The position numbers were made by a program, and so were the translations under genes. The notes under the pieces are model-generated. The model was not told where the DNA came from, made no database searches, and worked only from the letters and a program-made list of their open reading frames with translations. Shown here piece by piece: positions 16,503 to 24,542 of a stretch of DNA of 64,000 nt; within the stretch, counting starts at the first letter, position 1, and the number at the start of each line of letters is the position of its first letter. Location of the stretch: contig NZ_FNFZ01000020.1 in NCBI RefSeq assembly GCF_900101015.1, forward strand, positions 1 through 64,000, written 5' to 3'. This DNA comes from Sarcina sp. DSM 11001 (GTDB taxonomy: Bacteria; Bacillota; Clostridia; Lachnospirales; Lachnospiraceae).

Positions 16503-17471
16503 ATGAAAGTGATGAGCGAGCAGCCTTTCCGGCGGATTACATGGAAAGTATTTGTCGATATGATCACACCGGGAGCAGTCCTGCTCTCAGCCTTCAATCC
16601 GGCACTCCTCGGAGTGATCTTTTCCCTGCAGCAGGATGGAAGTGTGCGTCCCCTCTTGACGTTCTTCCTCCTGCTGATTCCAATTGCGGCAAACTGTTCT
16701 GTGAATCTGCTCAATGATTATTATGATTATATCGGCGGCAACGATACGGCGGACAATATTGTGACGGAAGCAGAGGGCCCCCTGGTCTTTCATCAGGTAG
16801 AGGATCCCAGACCTGCCCTGTATTACGGGCTGGCTTTTTTTGCCGCGGCCTGCCTGATGGGGATTTATGTCGTGCGGGAGTGCGGGCCTGCCCCTGCCGT
16901 GATCGGTGTCTTCGGTGCCCTGATCACGGTCACATACTCCGGAAGGTGGATCTCCACTTCCCACATGCCGATTGGAGAGATCCTGTCCGGCTTCACAATG
17001 GGGGGCCTGATCCCGGCGGCGGTCTACATATCCCTGACCGGACGGACGGGAGATATTCCTGTTATACTTGTCAGATCCCTTCCTATGATGCTTGTGGTGT
17101 CCCAGTTCATGCTGGAAAACAACACATGTGATATGGAGAGGGACTATAAGGCAGGACGGCGGACACTGCCTATGTTTATAGGCCGTGAACGCGCGCAGAA
17201 GCTCGCGAATATCCTCAGCGTTATCTGGCTGATCTCGCTGGTCCTGAATATAGCTTTATTTTTTCCTTATGGACTGCCTGTTCTGGCAGCAGCCCTCTAT
17301 ATAAGCCGGAAAAGCACTGCAGCCACATTCCGCGAGGAGAGGACCCGGGACAACAAACTGCCCGCGACAGGCGCCCTGGCAGCAATGGCCTTCTGGATCT
17401 CGGAGGGATATCTCGCTTCCTCTGCAGCACATCTTGTGGTCTACCGTATATTGTCCATGATCGCGAAATAA
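16503..17471 (+). CDS. UbiA/MenA-family membrane prenyltransferase
   Basis: This 322-residue polytopic protein has both Asp-rich motifs of aromatic prenyltransferases: NLLNDYYDYIGGND (from residue 68) and DMERDYKAGRRTLP. The second, DxxxDxxxGxRTLP, is the form seen in MenA (dihydroxynaphthoate prenyltransferase). ATG 16503 with ggagg 8 nt upstream is preferred over the earlier in-frame codon. It lies between fixX and a polyprenyl synthase, so the pair could build a (demethyl)menaquinone-like carrier. None of the genes making the naphthoate head group are in the window; the precursor could be made elsewhere or taken up (inference, by analogy with the DmkA/DmkB pair of Listeria). Confidence 0.85.
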   Translation: MKVMSEQPFRRITWKVFVDMITPGAVLLSAFNPALLGVIFSLQQDGSVRPLLTFFLLLIPIAANCSVNLLNDYYDYIGGNDTADNIVTEAEGPLVFHQVEDPRPALYYGLAFFAAACLMGIYVVRECGPAPAVIGVFGALITVTYSGRWISTSHMPIGEILSGFTMGGLIPAAVYISLTGRTGDIPVILVRSLPMMLVVSQFMLENNTCDMERDYKAGRRTLPMFIGRERAQKLANILSVIWLISLVLNIALFFPYGLPVLAAALYISRKSTAATFREERTRDNKLPATGALAAMAFWISEGYLASSAAHLVVYRILSMIAK

Positions 17472-17579
17472 GCGGATCCCGGAGAACTGTACAAAAATAA
17501 TTTTACTTTGCAGTCTGGATCCTGAGTATACAGGAAGTACGCAGGCAGACAGCAGCATATTTTTCAGCAGGGAGAGCAG

Positions 17580-18551
17580 ATGAACGAATTCGAAAAAAAA
17601 GAATTACGGCAGGATATGGAACTTATGGAAAAATATCTGTCGTACTATCTGCGGGAACCGGAATACGGGAGCACAGCCGGGAAGATCCTCCGGGATATGA
17701 AAATGTCCCGGGGCAAGCGGCTCCGGCCTCGTCTGCTTCTGATGGCCAGCCGGTATGGGGAGAATTATCAGACGGTGAGGAAACGCCTCTGCAGGCTGGG
17801 AGCCCTCGTGGAATTGATCCACATGGCTTCTCTTGTCCATGATGATATCGTGGACGATGCCCCGCTGCGGAGGGGCCTGCCGACGACTCAGGCCAGGTAC
17901 GGCAAGGATATGGCTGTCTATGCGGGAGATCTGATTCTGAGCCGCATTGTGCAGAGCCTGTTCCGAGACGGATTTATGAAGCTCGGTGCCTGTTTCGGAG
18001 ACACTGTTGAGGCCATGTGCCTGGGGGAACTCGGACAGATGCAGTGCCGCGGCCGCGAAGACGTCACAGTGAGCCAGTACATGCGCAATATTTATGGAAA
18101 GACCGCAGCCCTGTGCAGACTGGCCTGTATTGCGGGCGCGGTCGAGAGCGGATGCGGCGAAGAGGTGGTCAGGCAGCTTGAAGAGCTGGGTGTCAATTTC
18201 GGATACATGTTCCAGATCCGGGATGACCTGCTGGACTTTGTTTCGAACACCGTAAAAGAGGGAAAGCCTACTCAGGCGGATTTCCGCGAGGGAATCTATA
18301 CACTTCCGGTGATTTATGCCCTGCAGGATCAAAAGATCCGGCCGGGGATCATCCGTCTCATCCACATGGCAAAAGAAGAATGTTTCGGAAGCCGGGAGGA
18401 AGAGGAACTCAAAGCCCTTGTCATCGAAGGGGGCGGGATCAGACGAGCGTCTGAGGACATGGAGAGCTGTGCGAAGAGAGCCATGCAGGCGATCGAGAAC
18501 CTTCCGGACCACGGTGTCAGCAAAGTCTTCCGCGAACTGCTGGTTCTATAG
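17580..18551 (+). CDS. Long-chain polyprenyl diphosphate synthase
   Basis: The 323-residue protein has the first Asp-rich motif HDDIVDD (residues 87-93), the following PLRRG, and the second motif RDDLLD (~216-220). It also has the GKRLRP substrate-binding segment near residue 45. This is a heptaprenyl/octaprenyl synthase (HepT/IspB type) that makes the isoprenoid tail. No small HepS-like subunit is adjacent. ATG 17580 follows gggagag. Its place next to the prenyltransferase argues for a quinone tail rather than cell-wall undecaprenol. Confidence 0.88.
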   Translation: MNEFEKKELRQDMELMEKYLSYYLREPEYGSTAGKILRDMKMSRGKRLRPRLLLMASRYGENYQTVRKRLCRLGALVELIHMASLVHDDIVDDAPLRRGLPTTQARYGKDMAVYAGDLILSRIVQSLFRDGFMKLGACFGDTVEAMCLGELGQMQCRGREDVTVSQYMRNIYGKTAALCRLACIAGAVESGCGEEVVRQLEELGVNFGYMFQIRDDLLDFVSNTVKEGKPTQADFREGIYTLPVIYALQDQKIRPGIIRLIHMAKEECFGSREEEELKALVIEGGGIRRASEDMESCAKRAMQAIENLPDHGVSKVFRELLVL

Positions 18552-18596
18552 GGCAGCGCCTGTTCAGGAATAAAAGATAGACGAGGAAGGATCAAG

Positions 18597-19535
18597 ATGA
18601 ATGCTATAAAGCAAAAAGCAGCTTGTACGGCCGAAACAGTCCGGAAGACAGCATATCTTCCGTGGTGGTTTTTTCGCAGCCGCGTTCTGAATCAGAAACG
18701 GCCGCTCCAGACAGTGCTCTTCGTTACGGATTACTGTAATCTCAAATGCAGACACTGCATGGACGAGGGCCATCAGGGTTCCAGGATGAAGCCCTACGGG
18801 AAAATCCGGGAGGAACTGGAGTATTCCTATCGGCAGGGATCCCGCTTCATCGATTTCGAGGGAGGCGAGCCGACCCTTTGGCGTGATACCGAGGGCAGGA
18901 ACCTGAACGACCTCTACCGCCTGGCCAGAGAAGTGGGGTTCTGGTCCTGTACCCTGACGACAAACGGACAGCAGTCCTTCTCCGATACGCTGGCGGATTC
19001 TGTCTGGGTGAGTGTCGACGGTTATGGCAAAGACCACGACCGCATCCGCGGAAAAGGCACGTTCGCGAAACTGGACAGGAATATTCGTGAAAGCGGCCAT
19101 CCCGCCCTCAGCATTGCCATGGCTGTAAATAAGCTCAACAAAGGCTCGGTCGGCCGGCTGATCCGATATGCGGACGAAAATCCTGCCATCCGCCAGATTG
19201 CCTTCAACTTTCACGCACCTTTCCCGGGCACGGAATCCCTGATGATGGACTGGGAGGAAAGGAACCGTGTGATCGACAAGATCATCGCCTGGAAAAAGCG
19301 CGGATATCCCGTCATGAACTCTGTCTCCGGATTGAAGATCATGAAAAAACGGGGTTTTCCCAAGGACTGCTGGATCGCCAATTACATCCTGATCGATGGA
19401 AGAAAGCTGCCCAACTGCCCCGGAAGCCTCATGGGTGCCTGCGATGACTGCGGTTTTTCCATGGCCGGCGAGATGTACAGCGTTCTGCGGATGAAACCCG
19501 ATACGATTCTGGCGGGCCTGCAGCTGAGAATGTGA
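18597..19535 (+). CDS. Radical SAM enzyme of unknown reaction, linked to prenylquinone genes
   Basis: The 312-residue protein has the radical SAM motif CNLKCRHC (Cys47, Cys51, Cys54), the glycine-rich FEGGEPTLW segment, and a C-terminal cysteine set (DCWIANYI, NCPGS, ACDDCG) that could bind an auxiliary cluster. Its general plan recalls HpnH-type enzymes acting on isoprenoid lipids and the radical SAM quinone methylases, but no specific family could be assigned. It begins 46 nt after the polyprenyl synthase and ends before a strong terminator, so it is the last gene of the fix-quinone operon. A tailoring step on the quinone is the simplest hypothesis. Confidence 0.75.
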   Translation: MNAIKQKAACTAETVRKTAYLPWWFFRSRVLNQKRPLQTVLFVTDYCNLKCRHCMDEGHQGSRMKPYGKIREELEYSYRQGSRFIDFEGGEPTLWRDTEGRNLNDLYRLAREVGFWSCTLTTNGQQSFSDTLADSVWVSVDGYGKDHDRIRGKGTFAKLDRNIRESGHPALSIAMAVNKLNKGSVGRLIRYADENPAIRQIAFNFHAPFPGTESLMMDWEERNRVIDKIIAWKKRGYPVMNSVSGLKIMKKRGFPKDCWIANYILIDGRKLPNCPGSLMGACDDCGFSMAGEMYSVLRMKPDTILAGLQLRM

Positions 19536-19580
19536 CAGCCGGGCCTGCAGATGTTGACGGAATCCTGCAATAGTGAGTTG

Positions 19581-19608
19581 AAGGTGCTGCCCTGGCAGCA
19601 CCTTTTTT
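19581..19608 (+). terminator. Intrinsic terminator ending the respiration island
   Basis: AAGGTGCTGCC (19581-19591) pairs perfectly with GGCAGCACCTT (19594-19604), with a 2-nt loop and a T-run. It follows the radical SAM gene by 45 nt. Confidence 0.93.
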
Positions 19609-19693
19609 GATTCCTTCAGACCTGACCTGTAATCGTCGGAAGATCTGTTGTAACAAGTAGAAAAGATATTGTAACCGTCGGAAGACCGTTACT

Positions 19694-19827
19694 GTCCACG
19701 CCCCCTCGAAGGGCGTGGACATGTAACGCTTGCGCACGGCGATTCCAATACGCTTCGCGTACGCCGTGCGCCGTTGAACTCGGGTTTTTCGCGAAAAAGC
19801 CGCGAAAAACGCCTCGAGGTTCGAGCC
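19694..19827. repeat. Three consecutive 10-bp-stem hairpins in a non-coding gap
   Basis: The 486-nt gap after the radical SAM gene contains three hairpins in a row. They pair 19694-19703 with 19711-19720 (GTCCACGCCC), 19732-19741 with 19762-19771 (GCGCACGGCG, with an inner TACGC-TTC-GCGTA), and 19784-19793 with 19801-19810 (GTTTTTCGCG). Stems 1 and 3 have 7-nt loops. Stem 3 can be extended by GAACTCG with CGAGGTTC. No T-run follows. This may be a dispersed palindromic element or a structured RNA. Confidence 0.6.
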
Positions 19828-19901
19828 GGTCTGTACTGTAACGGAAGACCTATTGGAACAGGCAGGGGATAATTAAGATGCTATACTGCGTTGTCGAAGA
19901 G

Positions 19902-19910
19902 TGCTATAAT
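19902..19910 (+). promoter_or_regulatory. Extended -10 promoter for the ComB-like gene
   Basis: TGCTATAAT is a perfect extended -10 element. The -35 region is poor, as is usual for this class. It would give a ~105-nt leader before the start at 20022, in which I recognise no regulatory element. Confidence 0.5.
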
Positions 19911-20021
19911 CGGTCTGTCAGTTCTGCCGGAATTCATTGGGAGAGGGGTTGAAGGCAGAAAAATACAGCATAAGAATATAACAGAAGGATATAGTTTATT
20001 TGATCAGGAGACCAGTTTGAT

Positions 20022-20942
20022 ATGAAAATTCGAATTTTGAAAACGATTGAAGAAGCAGGGAAAGCGGAAGGGCTTGTTGTCATGATCGATGTGTTCCGGG
20101 CTTTTTCTCTGGAATGCTATCTGTTCGCAGCGGGAGCGCGTCGTATTTATCCAGTGAAAGATCTGGAAGAAGCCCGTGCCGCAGCGGCTGCGCATGAGGA
20201 CTGTATTTTGATCGGAGAAGAAGGGGATGCAAGGGCAGAGGGATGTATGTACGGAGATTCGCCCTGGCAGACCGGCACCGGAGAAGTGGCCGGTAAACGC
20301 TATGACGGAAAACCCGACATCTTTACAGAGGATAATACTCTCGACGGGCTTGCAGTCGGGCCGGAAGGCCCTTTTTTCCCTCGTAAGCACAAGGGCTTTG
20401 ACGGCACACCCGGGTGTGCTGTAGTGCCCGGCCTGTTTGAGGGAAAAGACATCATTCACCTGACCGGTACCGGTTCATCAGGGATCCTGGCAGCTGAGGC
20501 GGCCGGAGCAGACGAGATCATTGCCGCAGGTCTCGTCAATGCGGAAGCTGTTGCGAAGTATATTCTTACCAGAAATCCGCGATCTCTTTCACTGGTCGCT
20601 GCGGGAAAGGGCGGGCTGGAAAATGCCAAAGAAGACACCCTCTGTGCGAAATATATCGAATCACTTTTGACAGGCGGGGTAATCGTGGGTGATGACGCAC
20701 TGCCCAGAATTTTCCGCACAAAGATTTTTACATCCGATCAGATCCAGCTGATCGCGGATGCCCTGTTGACAGACGGCGGAGAAGAGTTCTTCAACCCGGA
20801 TCCGGAGTGGCAGGAGGTCTACCCCCGTGAAGACTTCTTCCTGTGCACCGCCTGTGACCTTTTTGATTTTGCCATCCGTATCGATCGGGATGAGAAAGGC
20901 ATCCTGTTCGCAGAGCCGGTTTCTGTGTCCAATCTGTCTTAA
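20022..20942 (+). CDS. ComB-family (2-phosphosulfolactate phosphatase-like) protein with an insertion
   Basis: The 306-residue protein matches the ComB plan: VVMIDVFRAFSLECYLF near the N-terminus, an IGEEGDARAEGCMYGDSP segment (the family usually has GNSP), LTGTGSSGILAAEAAGA in the centre, and AAGLVNAEAVAKYIL. ComB enzymes are Mg-dependent phosphatases of coenzyme M and related sulfonate metabolism, but many Firmicutes homologues have unknown substrates. It is longer than the usual ~240 residues because of an extra block at ~88-140. The 3' end, including the stop codon, is partly duplicated just downstream. It stands alone, so context gives no substrate. Confidence 0.7.
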   Translation: MKIRILKTIEEAGKAEGLVVMIDVFRAFSLECYLFAAGARRIYPVKDLEEARAAAAAHEDCILIGEEGDARAEGCMYGDSPWQTGTGEVAGKRYDGKPDIFTEDNTLDGLAVGPEGPFFPRKHKGFDGTPGCAVVPGLFEGKDIIHLTGTGSSGILAAEAAGADEIIAAGLVNAEAVAKYILTRNPRSLSLVAAGKGGLENAKEDTLCAKYIESLLTGGVIVGDDALPRIFRTKIFTSDQIQLIADALLTDGGEEFFNPDPEWQEVYPREDFFLCTACDLFDFAIRIDRDEKGILFAEPVSVSNLS

Positions 20943-21016
20943 CAGGCCTGGCAGTGGCCGGCCGTGGGACTGACCGGTCTCTGTGTCCGATCTGTCTTAA
21001 CAGGCCTGGCAGCGGC
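20916..21016 (+). repeat. 43-bp direct repeat copying the 3' end of the ComB-like gene
   Basis: Copy 1 (20916-20958) covers the last codons, stop codon and a few bases beyond. Copy 2 (20974-21016) differs at three positions and begins 58 bp later. The duplicate includes the TAA stop. It extends into the region just before the convergent glutaredoxin gene. Confidence 0.9.
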
Positions 21017-21034
21017 ATGGTATATGACTGGTTT

Positions 21035-21274
21035 TTACTGCTGTGGATTTTTGCGAAGCCATTTGACGATATCCTGGCTCTCATACAGCGGGCTGCCGTC
21101 GATAAAGAGGCAGGGGACCTGTCTTTTTCCTCCGACCTCAACCAGTCTCTTTTGGTTTTCCGCGCTCAGGTCGATGTTGCAGATCTCGACATCTGTCCTT
21201 CCCTGTTTTTCAATCTCTTTCTGCACCAGGTGGCAGTAGGGGCAGGTGGTTCCCACAAAAAGTTCGAGCTTCAT
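21035..21274 (-). CDS. Glutaredoxin-like protein
   Basis: The 79-residue protein starts MKLELFVGTTCPYC, with the redox-active CPYC at residues 11-14. It continues to the cis-Pro region VPCLFIDG and the glutathione/partner-binding ESQDIVKWL. I chose ATG 21274 because aaggaggaaa lies 5 nt upstream and the mature fold begins there. It is a single-domain thiol-disulfide reductase of the NrdH/short glutaredoxin size. It is transcribed toward the ComB-like gene. Confidence 0.88.
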   Translation of the reverse strand: MKLELFVGTTCPYCHLVQKEIEKQGRTDVEICNIDLSAENQKRLVEVGGKRQVPCLFIDGSPLYESQDIVKWLRKNPQQ

Positions 21275-21701
21275 CTGATTTCCTCCTTGCAAGTGCTTTT
21301 TTACTGCCGGTGCGCCGCGCCGCTGTCCGGCGGCGGACCCGGCATGTCTCATTTTTCGCTTACTTTTTCGGTCGGGTATTTTTGACCTCTTCCCATTGTA
21401 TAGCAGATCACAGGAGAATGGAGGATCAGATGTTGTTAAAATTATATAAAATATTACAGTTAAATTAATTGCTTATTTCGGGAATGCTGGCTGCGGAGCT
21501 CCTTGTGAGCAGGCCGATGAAGACACCTCAGCTTCCCCATGGACCCGTTTCCCATGTCTGACCTGAAGACCTTGGTTAAAAGGAGGATCCATGATAAAAT
21601 ACTGGAGATTACTGCTTCTGCAATGATATGTAAAAACGCCGTGAATACACGCAGGACGTTCTGGCAGCATGCCTGCGCGATGTCTCGTGGAGGAAAGTTA
21701 G
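21275..21701. other. Non-coding gap of about 430 bp
   Basis: This gap separates the divergent glutaredoxin and acidic-protein genes. The first part, upstream of glutaredoxin, is GC-rich. 21420-21475 is A/T-rich (attatataaaatattac) and could hold promoters in either direction, but no box pair with good spacing was found. No RNA gene was recognised. Confidence 0.4.
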
Positions 21702-22571
21702 ATGAAACGGAAAAAGATTCTGATCCTGATCGCATGTGTGTTTGTTCTGGTATTCGGCCTGTCGATCTATGCATTCAAAATAGCGAACAGTAGGGATACG
21801 GAGCAGGCAAAACCGGACACTTCCATAACCGCCGATCCTTCGGAGAAAACACCGGAGGCGTCCGGTGAAAGTGGACAGACAGGGGAACAGAAAAACCAGG
21901 CTGAAACACCAGTTTCCCCGGATCCGGGGACAGATACGGAGGAGCCGGAGAGTGAGAACCCGGCATTAACGCCGGAGAGCGGTGAGGGGGAAGATCCGTC
22001 TGTCAGCAATCAGGAAAAATTGCCGGAAGCATCCGATGAGAAAGAACAGATAACGGAAAAGGAAACACAGGAAGATGAGCCGGAGGCCCGGGAGCAGGGC
22101 ACAGACACGGAGCAGCCGGAGACCGACGAGGGGGATGACCCGTCTGCCGGTATTCAGGAGATACCGCCAGCGGCGTCTGATGATGAAGAGCAGACAACAG
22201 AACAGGGAACCCGGGAAGAAACACCGGATGCAGCGGACTGGGACGCTGACACGGACCTGCTGGAGGATGAGATTCCGGCATTGCCGCCTGAAGGCGATGA
22301 GGATGATGATTATTCATCTGTCGGCAATCAGGAGAACGAAGGACAGGCACCTGCCTCTTCCGGCAGCCAGGAGAACAAGGCACCGTCATCTGCAGGCACT
22401 TCCTCGCAGGAAAAGAGGACAGGAAACAGTACAGATCCGGCAGTTTCCACACCTTCAACTGCGCAGGATCCCGCTGCGTCAGAAACGCCTGCCCCGTCGT
22501 TTGAACCGCCGAAGGAGGACAGACAGGGACAAACTGAAGAAAATGAGACAAGCATGATGACAGATTTCTGA
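21702..22571 (+). CDS. Exported acidic low-complexity repeat protein
   Basis: The 289-residue protein has an N-terminal signal or anchor helix (KKILILIACVFVLVFGLSIYAF) followed by Glu/Asp/Thr/Ser/Pro-rich sequence with no folded domain. The tail is built from degenerate ~45-residue units, each with QEK/QEI, LPEASDE/IPPAASDD, EQ(I)TE and a PETDEGDDPS-like end. There is no lipobox Cys and no sorting signal, so it may stay anchored by the uncleaved helix. Function is unknown; a flexible surface spacer is a reasonable guess. ATG 21702 has gaggaaa upstream. Confidence 0.65.
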   Translation: MKRKKILILIACVFVLVFGLSIYAFKIANSRDTEQAKPDTSITADPSEKTPEASGESGQTGEQKNQAETPVSPDPGTDTEEPESENPALTPESGEGEDPSVSNQEKLPEASDEKEQITEKETQEDEPEAREQGTDTEQPETDEGDDPSAGIQEIPPAASDDEEQTTEQGTREETPDAADWDADTDLLEDEIPALPPEGDEDDDYSSVGNQENEGQAPASSGSQENKAPSSAGTSSQEKRTGNSTDPAVSTPSTAQDPAASETPAPSFEPPKEDRQGQTEENETSMMTDF

Positions 22572-22584
22572 ACTTTTTAAACAA

Positions 22585-22632
22585 CCCGAAAGGATGCGCA
22601 AGAATACGCCCGAAAGGATGCGCGAGGATACG
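22585..22632 (+). repeat. Two tandem copies of a 24-bp unit
   Basis: cccgaaaggatgcgca plus agaatacg occurs at 22585-22608 and, with two changes, at 22609-22632. It lies between the convergent acidic-protein and exporter genes. No terminator hairpin was seen here. Confidence 0.85.
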
Positions 22633-22671
22633 GTGCGGAAGATTCCGGGGACATCTTTGATGAGCTTCTGT

Positions 22672-23931
22672 TCATTTTTTTGTCAGACGGGAAAAGAAGC
22701 TGTCCGGAATCTGCTGGACGCTGGAGATGGCCAGAGCGATCGCGAAAGCTGTGAAAAAGCAGCTGCGCATACTTATCAATGCGTCGGATGTAGAACCGGT
22801 GATCATCAGGTAAATACTCCAGAAGAGAGTCAGTCCCGGAAGCAGGGGAAAGATACTGACGGAGAGGAAAATGGTCCTTGGACATTTACGTCTGACAGCC
22901 AGAAAGCGGGAGGACATTGCGGCGACAAGGGCGGATATGAAAACTGCCAGAGCTGAATCATGAAACACCATGTTCATGAGCATACAAAGCAGCCAGGAGG
23001 TTATTCCCATTAATCCCTGGTCCCGATAATATCGTTTGGGGGAGTGGAAGAGAAAGGCAAAAGTTGCCGTTCCAATCCCTGCCGCCATAGCCCGGACCAG
23101 TGTGACTGCCGGAGATGAAATGACATCAGGGAAAAAATCGGTCATTTTATCTGCAAAAGGAAGCAGTCCTGTCCCTATGACGGCACCGACAGCCATGGAA
23201 AAACAGGTCAGAATTGCTGACAGAAGGAGAGTCATACCCGTGGAATAGTTGTTTTCACTGAATTCTCTGATTGAATTTGTGTATAGCATGCCGGGCACAA
23301 GATAAATAAATCCACACAGAGTAATAAGACCTATGTGGCTGCCCAGTCCCAGCAGACACAGGATGTTGGCTGAGACCGTAATGACTATGCTGCTGATGAT
23401 TGTCTGCAGGACGGATGAACGGATATGATTTCCAATCAGAAAAGATACCAGTCCCATGAGCAGGGCGGAGAGTGCAGCGGCAAGAGCGTCCTGCCATTCG
23501 ATTCCCAGCGCAATGGAGAAAAAACCTGTTGAAAGGAAATAAGCCAGAAGAAGTTTCCAAAGAGGTTCGACGGTTTCTTTTCGGATCTCCTGCAGGCGGG
23601 ATGAGAGCCATTCAATGCTTAACCTGCCCTTTTGCGCATCAAGTTCCCGGGAAAGCGTATTGACAGCTTCAATCCTGCCCAGATGTATTGAAGAGTCCGG
23701 AGTACCGATGATCTTTGATTCCTGTATGCCCTCACGATTGGTCCCGGAGACAAAGATGCCGCGGTTGATCACATAAGCACTGAAATGCTCTATTTGAAGT
23801 GCATCTGCCATATGGGCCATTGTGTCATTGATCCGATAGATTTCCGCACCGCTTTCCATCAGGATCCTTCCTGCTTCCACAACGGTTTCCATCTCATCGA
23901 CTTCGTGAGCGCCTTCTTTTATGTCTGCCAT
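22672..23931 (-). CDS. ThrE-type threonine/serine exporter family membrane protein
   Basis: The 419-residue protein has a cytoplasmic N-terminal domain (VVEAGRILMESGAEIYRINDTM), typical of the DUF1212/ThrE family, then ten or so transmembrane helices in two groups. The joined form corresponds to E. coli YjjP plus YjjB in one chain. FIYLVPGMLYTNSIREF is the conserved G-x-x-x-T/N segment after the first helices. The role is export of threonine, serine or other small organic acids; substrate is not predictable. ATG 23931 is preceded by only a distant ggaga. Confidence 0.85.
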   Translation of the reverse strand: MADIKEGAHEVDEMETVVEAGRILMESGAEIYRINDTMAHMADALQIEHFSAYVINRGIFVSGTNREGIQESKIIGTPDSSIHLGRIEAVNTLSRELDAQKGRLSIEWLSSRLQEIRKETVEPLWKLLLAYFLSTGFFSIALGIEWQDALAAALSALLMGLVSFLIGNHIRSSVLQTIISSIVITVSANILCLLGLGSHIGLITLCGFIYLVPGMLYTNSIREFSENNYSTGMTLLLSAILTCFSMAVGAVIGTGLLPFADKMTDFFPDVISSPAVTLVRAMAAGIGTATFAFLFHSPKRYYRDQGLMGITSWLLCMLMNMVFHDSALAVFISALVAAMSSRFLAVRRKCPRTIFLSVSIFPLLPGLTLFWSIYLMITGSTSDALISMRSCFFTAFAIALAISSVQQIPDSFFSRLTKK

Positions 23932-24420
23932 GATTTTTTATATATTCTCCATAGTATAATCAGTCCGATCAGACTGACTGCAGTCTGATCAGGTGGGCTT
24001 CCGGTTATTATCCTGTTTTGAACAGGGCTTTTACCGTCTTTCCAGACAGTCAATTGTTAAATGCCTATTATCTAAATAGCAATATCTAAACACTATCACA
24101 CTGGTTGACAATTGAAAAGACAGAACGACAAGTGTGGTTATCTTTGTGGAAATGTTCGGAATCTGCAGTTTTTGTTCTCTGCGGCAGTGATCCGGGTTTT
24201 AGGGGGAAATACAGGCAGATGCGGGAAGAACGAAAACCTTCAGCAATTTTTTCGCTGATTAAAGGAAAATACAGGCAGGTACGGGAAGAACCGTATCTTT
24301 TTTGAAGTGGAATAGAAATGGAATACGAAGTGAAAAAATGGAATACGAAGTAAAATATGAAGTGAAATATGAAGTAAAAAAAGCGGAAAAAAAAGAAGTG
24401 GGAAAAAATAGTATAGTGCA
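23932..24420. repeat. Repeat-rich intergenic region
   Basis: Two copies of a 26-bp element (ggaaatacaggcagatgcgg and variants, at 24205-24230 and 24265-24290, period 60) are followed by A-rich sequence with repeated gaagt blocks (24306-24380). The pair can be read as KYRQMREE and KYRQVREE in a small frame. I regard that frame as an incidental reading of a dispersed repeat, not a gene. Confidence 0.55.
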
Positions 24421-24433
24421 CACCCCGTTTCTA

Positions 24434-24442
24434 TGTTAGAAT
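24434..24442 (+). promoter_or_regulatory. Possible extended -10 promoter for the acyl-assembly cluster
   Basis: TGTTAGAAT is an extended -10 match. Transcripts would begin near 24449 and meet the hairpin at 24473-24503 before the first gene, which suggests attenuation control. Confidence 0.35.
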
Positions 24443-24472
24443 AACCGTAGAAGTTCTGCATCAGCGGGCCCG

Positions 24473-24503
24473 GAACAGGGTTCAAAAGCCCTGTTCTTTT
24501 TTT
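24473..24503 (+). terminator. Leader terminator (possible attenuator) before the acyl-assembly cluster
   Basis: GAACAGGG (24473-24480) pairs with CCCTGTTC (24489-24496), followed at once by seven T. It is a textbook intrinsic terminator, yet it lies ~40 nt before a start codon and far from the end of any gene on this strand. It is either a leftover terminator or an attenuator. Confidence 0.75.
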
Positions 24504-24542
24504 AGGTTTTTAAGTAGTTATTATTTAAGGAGTTATTTTATT

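Noticed and set aside
24105-24305. Small 66-residue protein gene with KYRQ repeats
   Set aside because: It lacks a ribosome binding site, is made of two copies of a DNA repeat, and sits in a repeat-rich gap.
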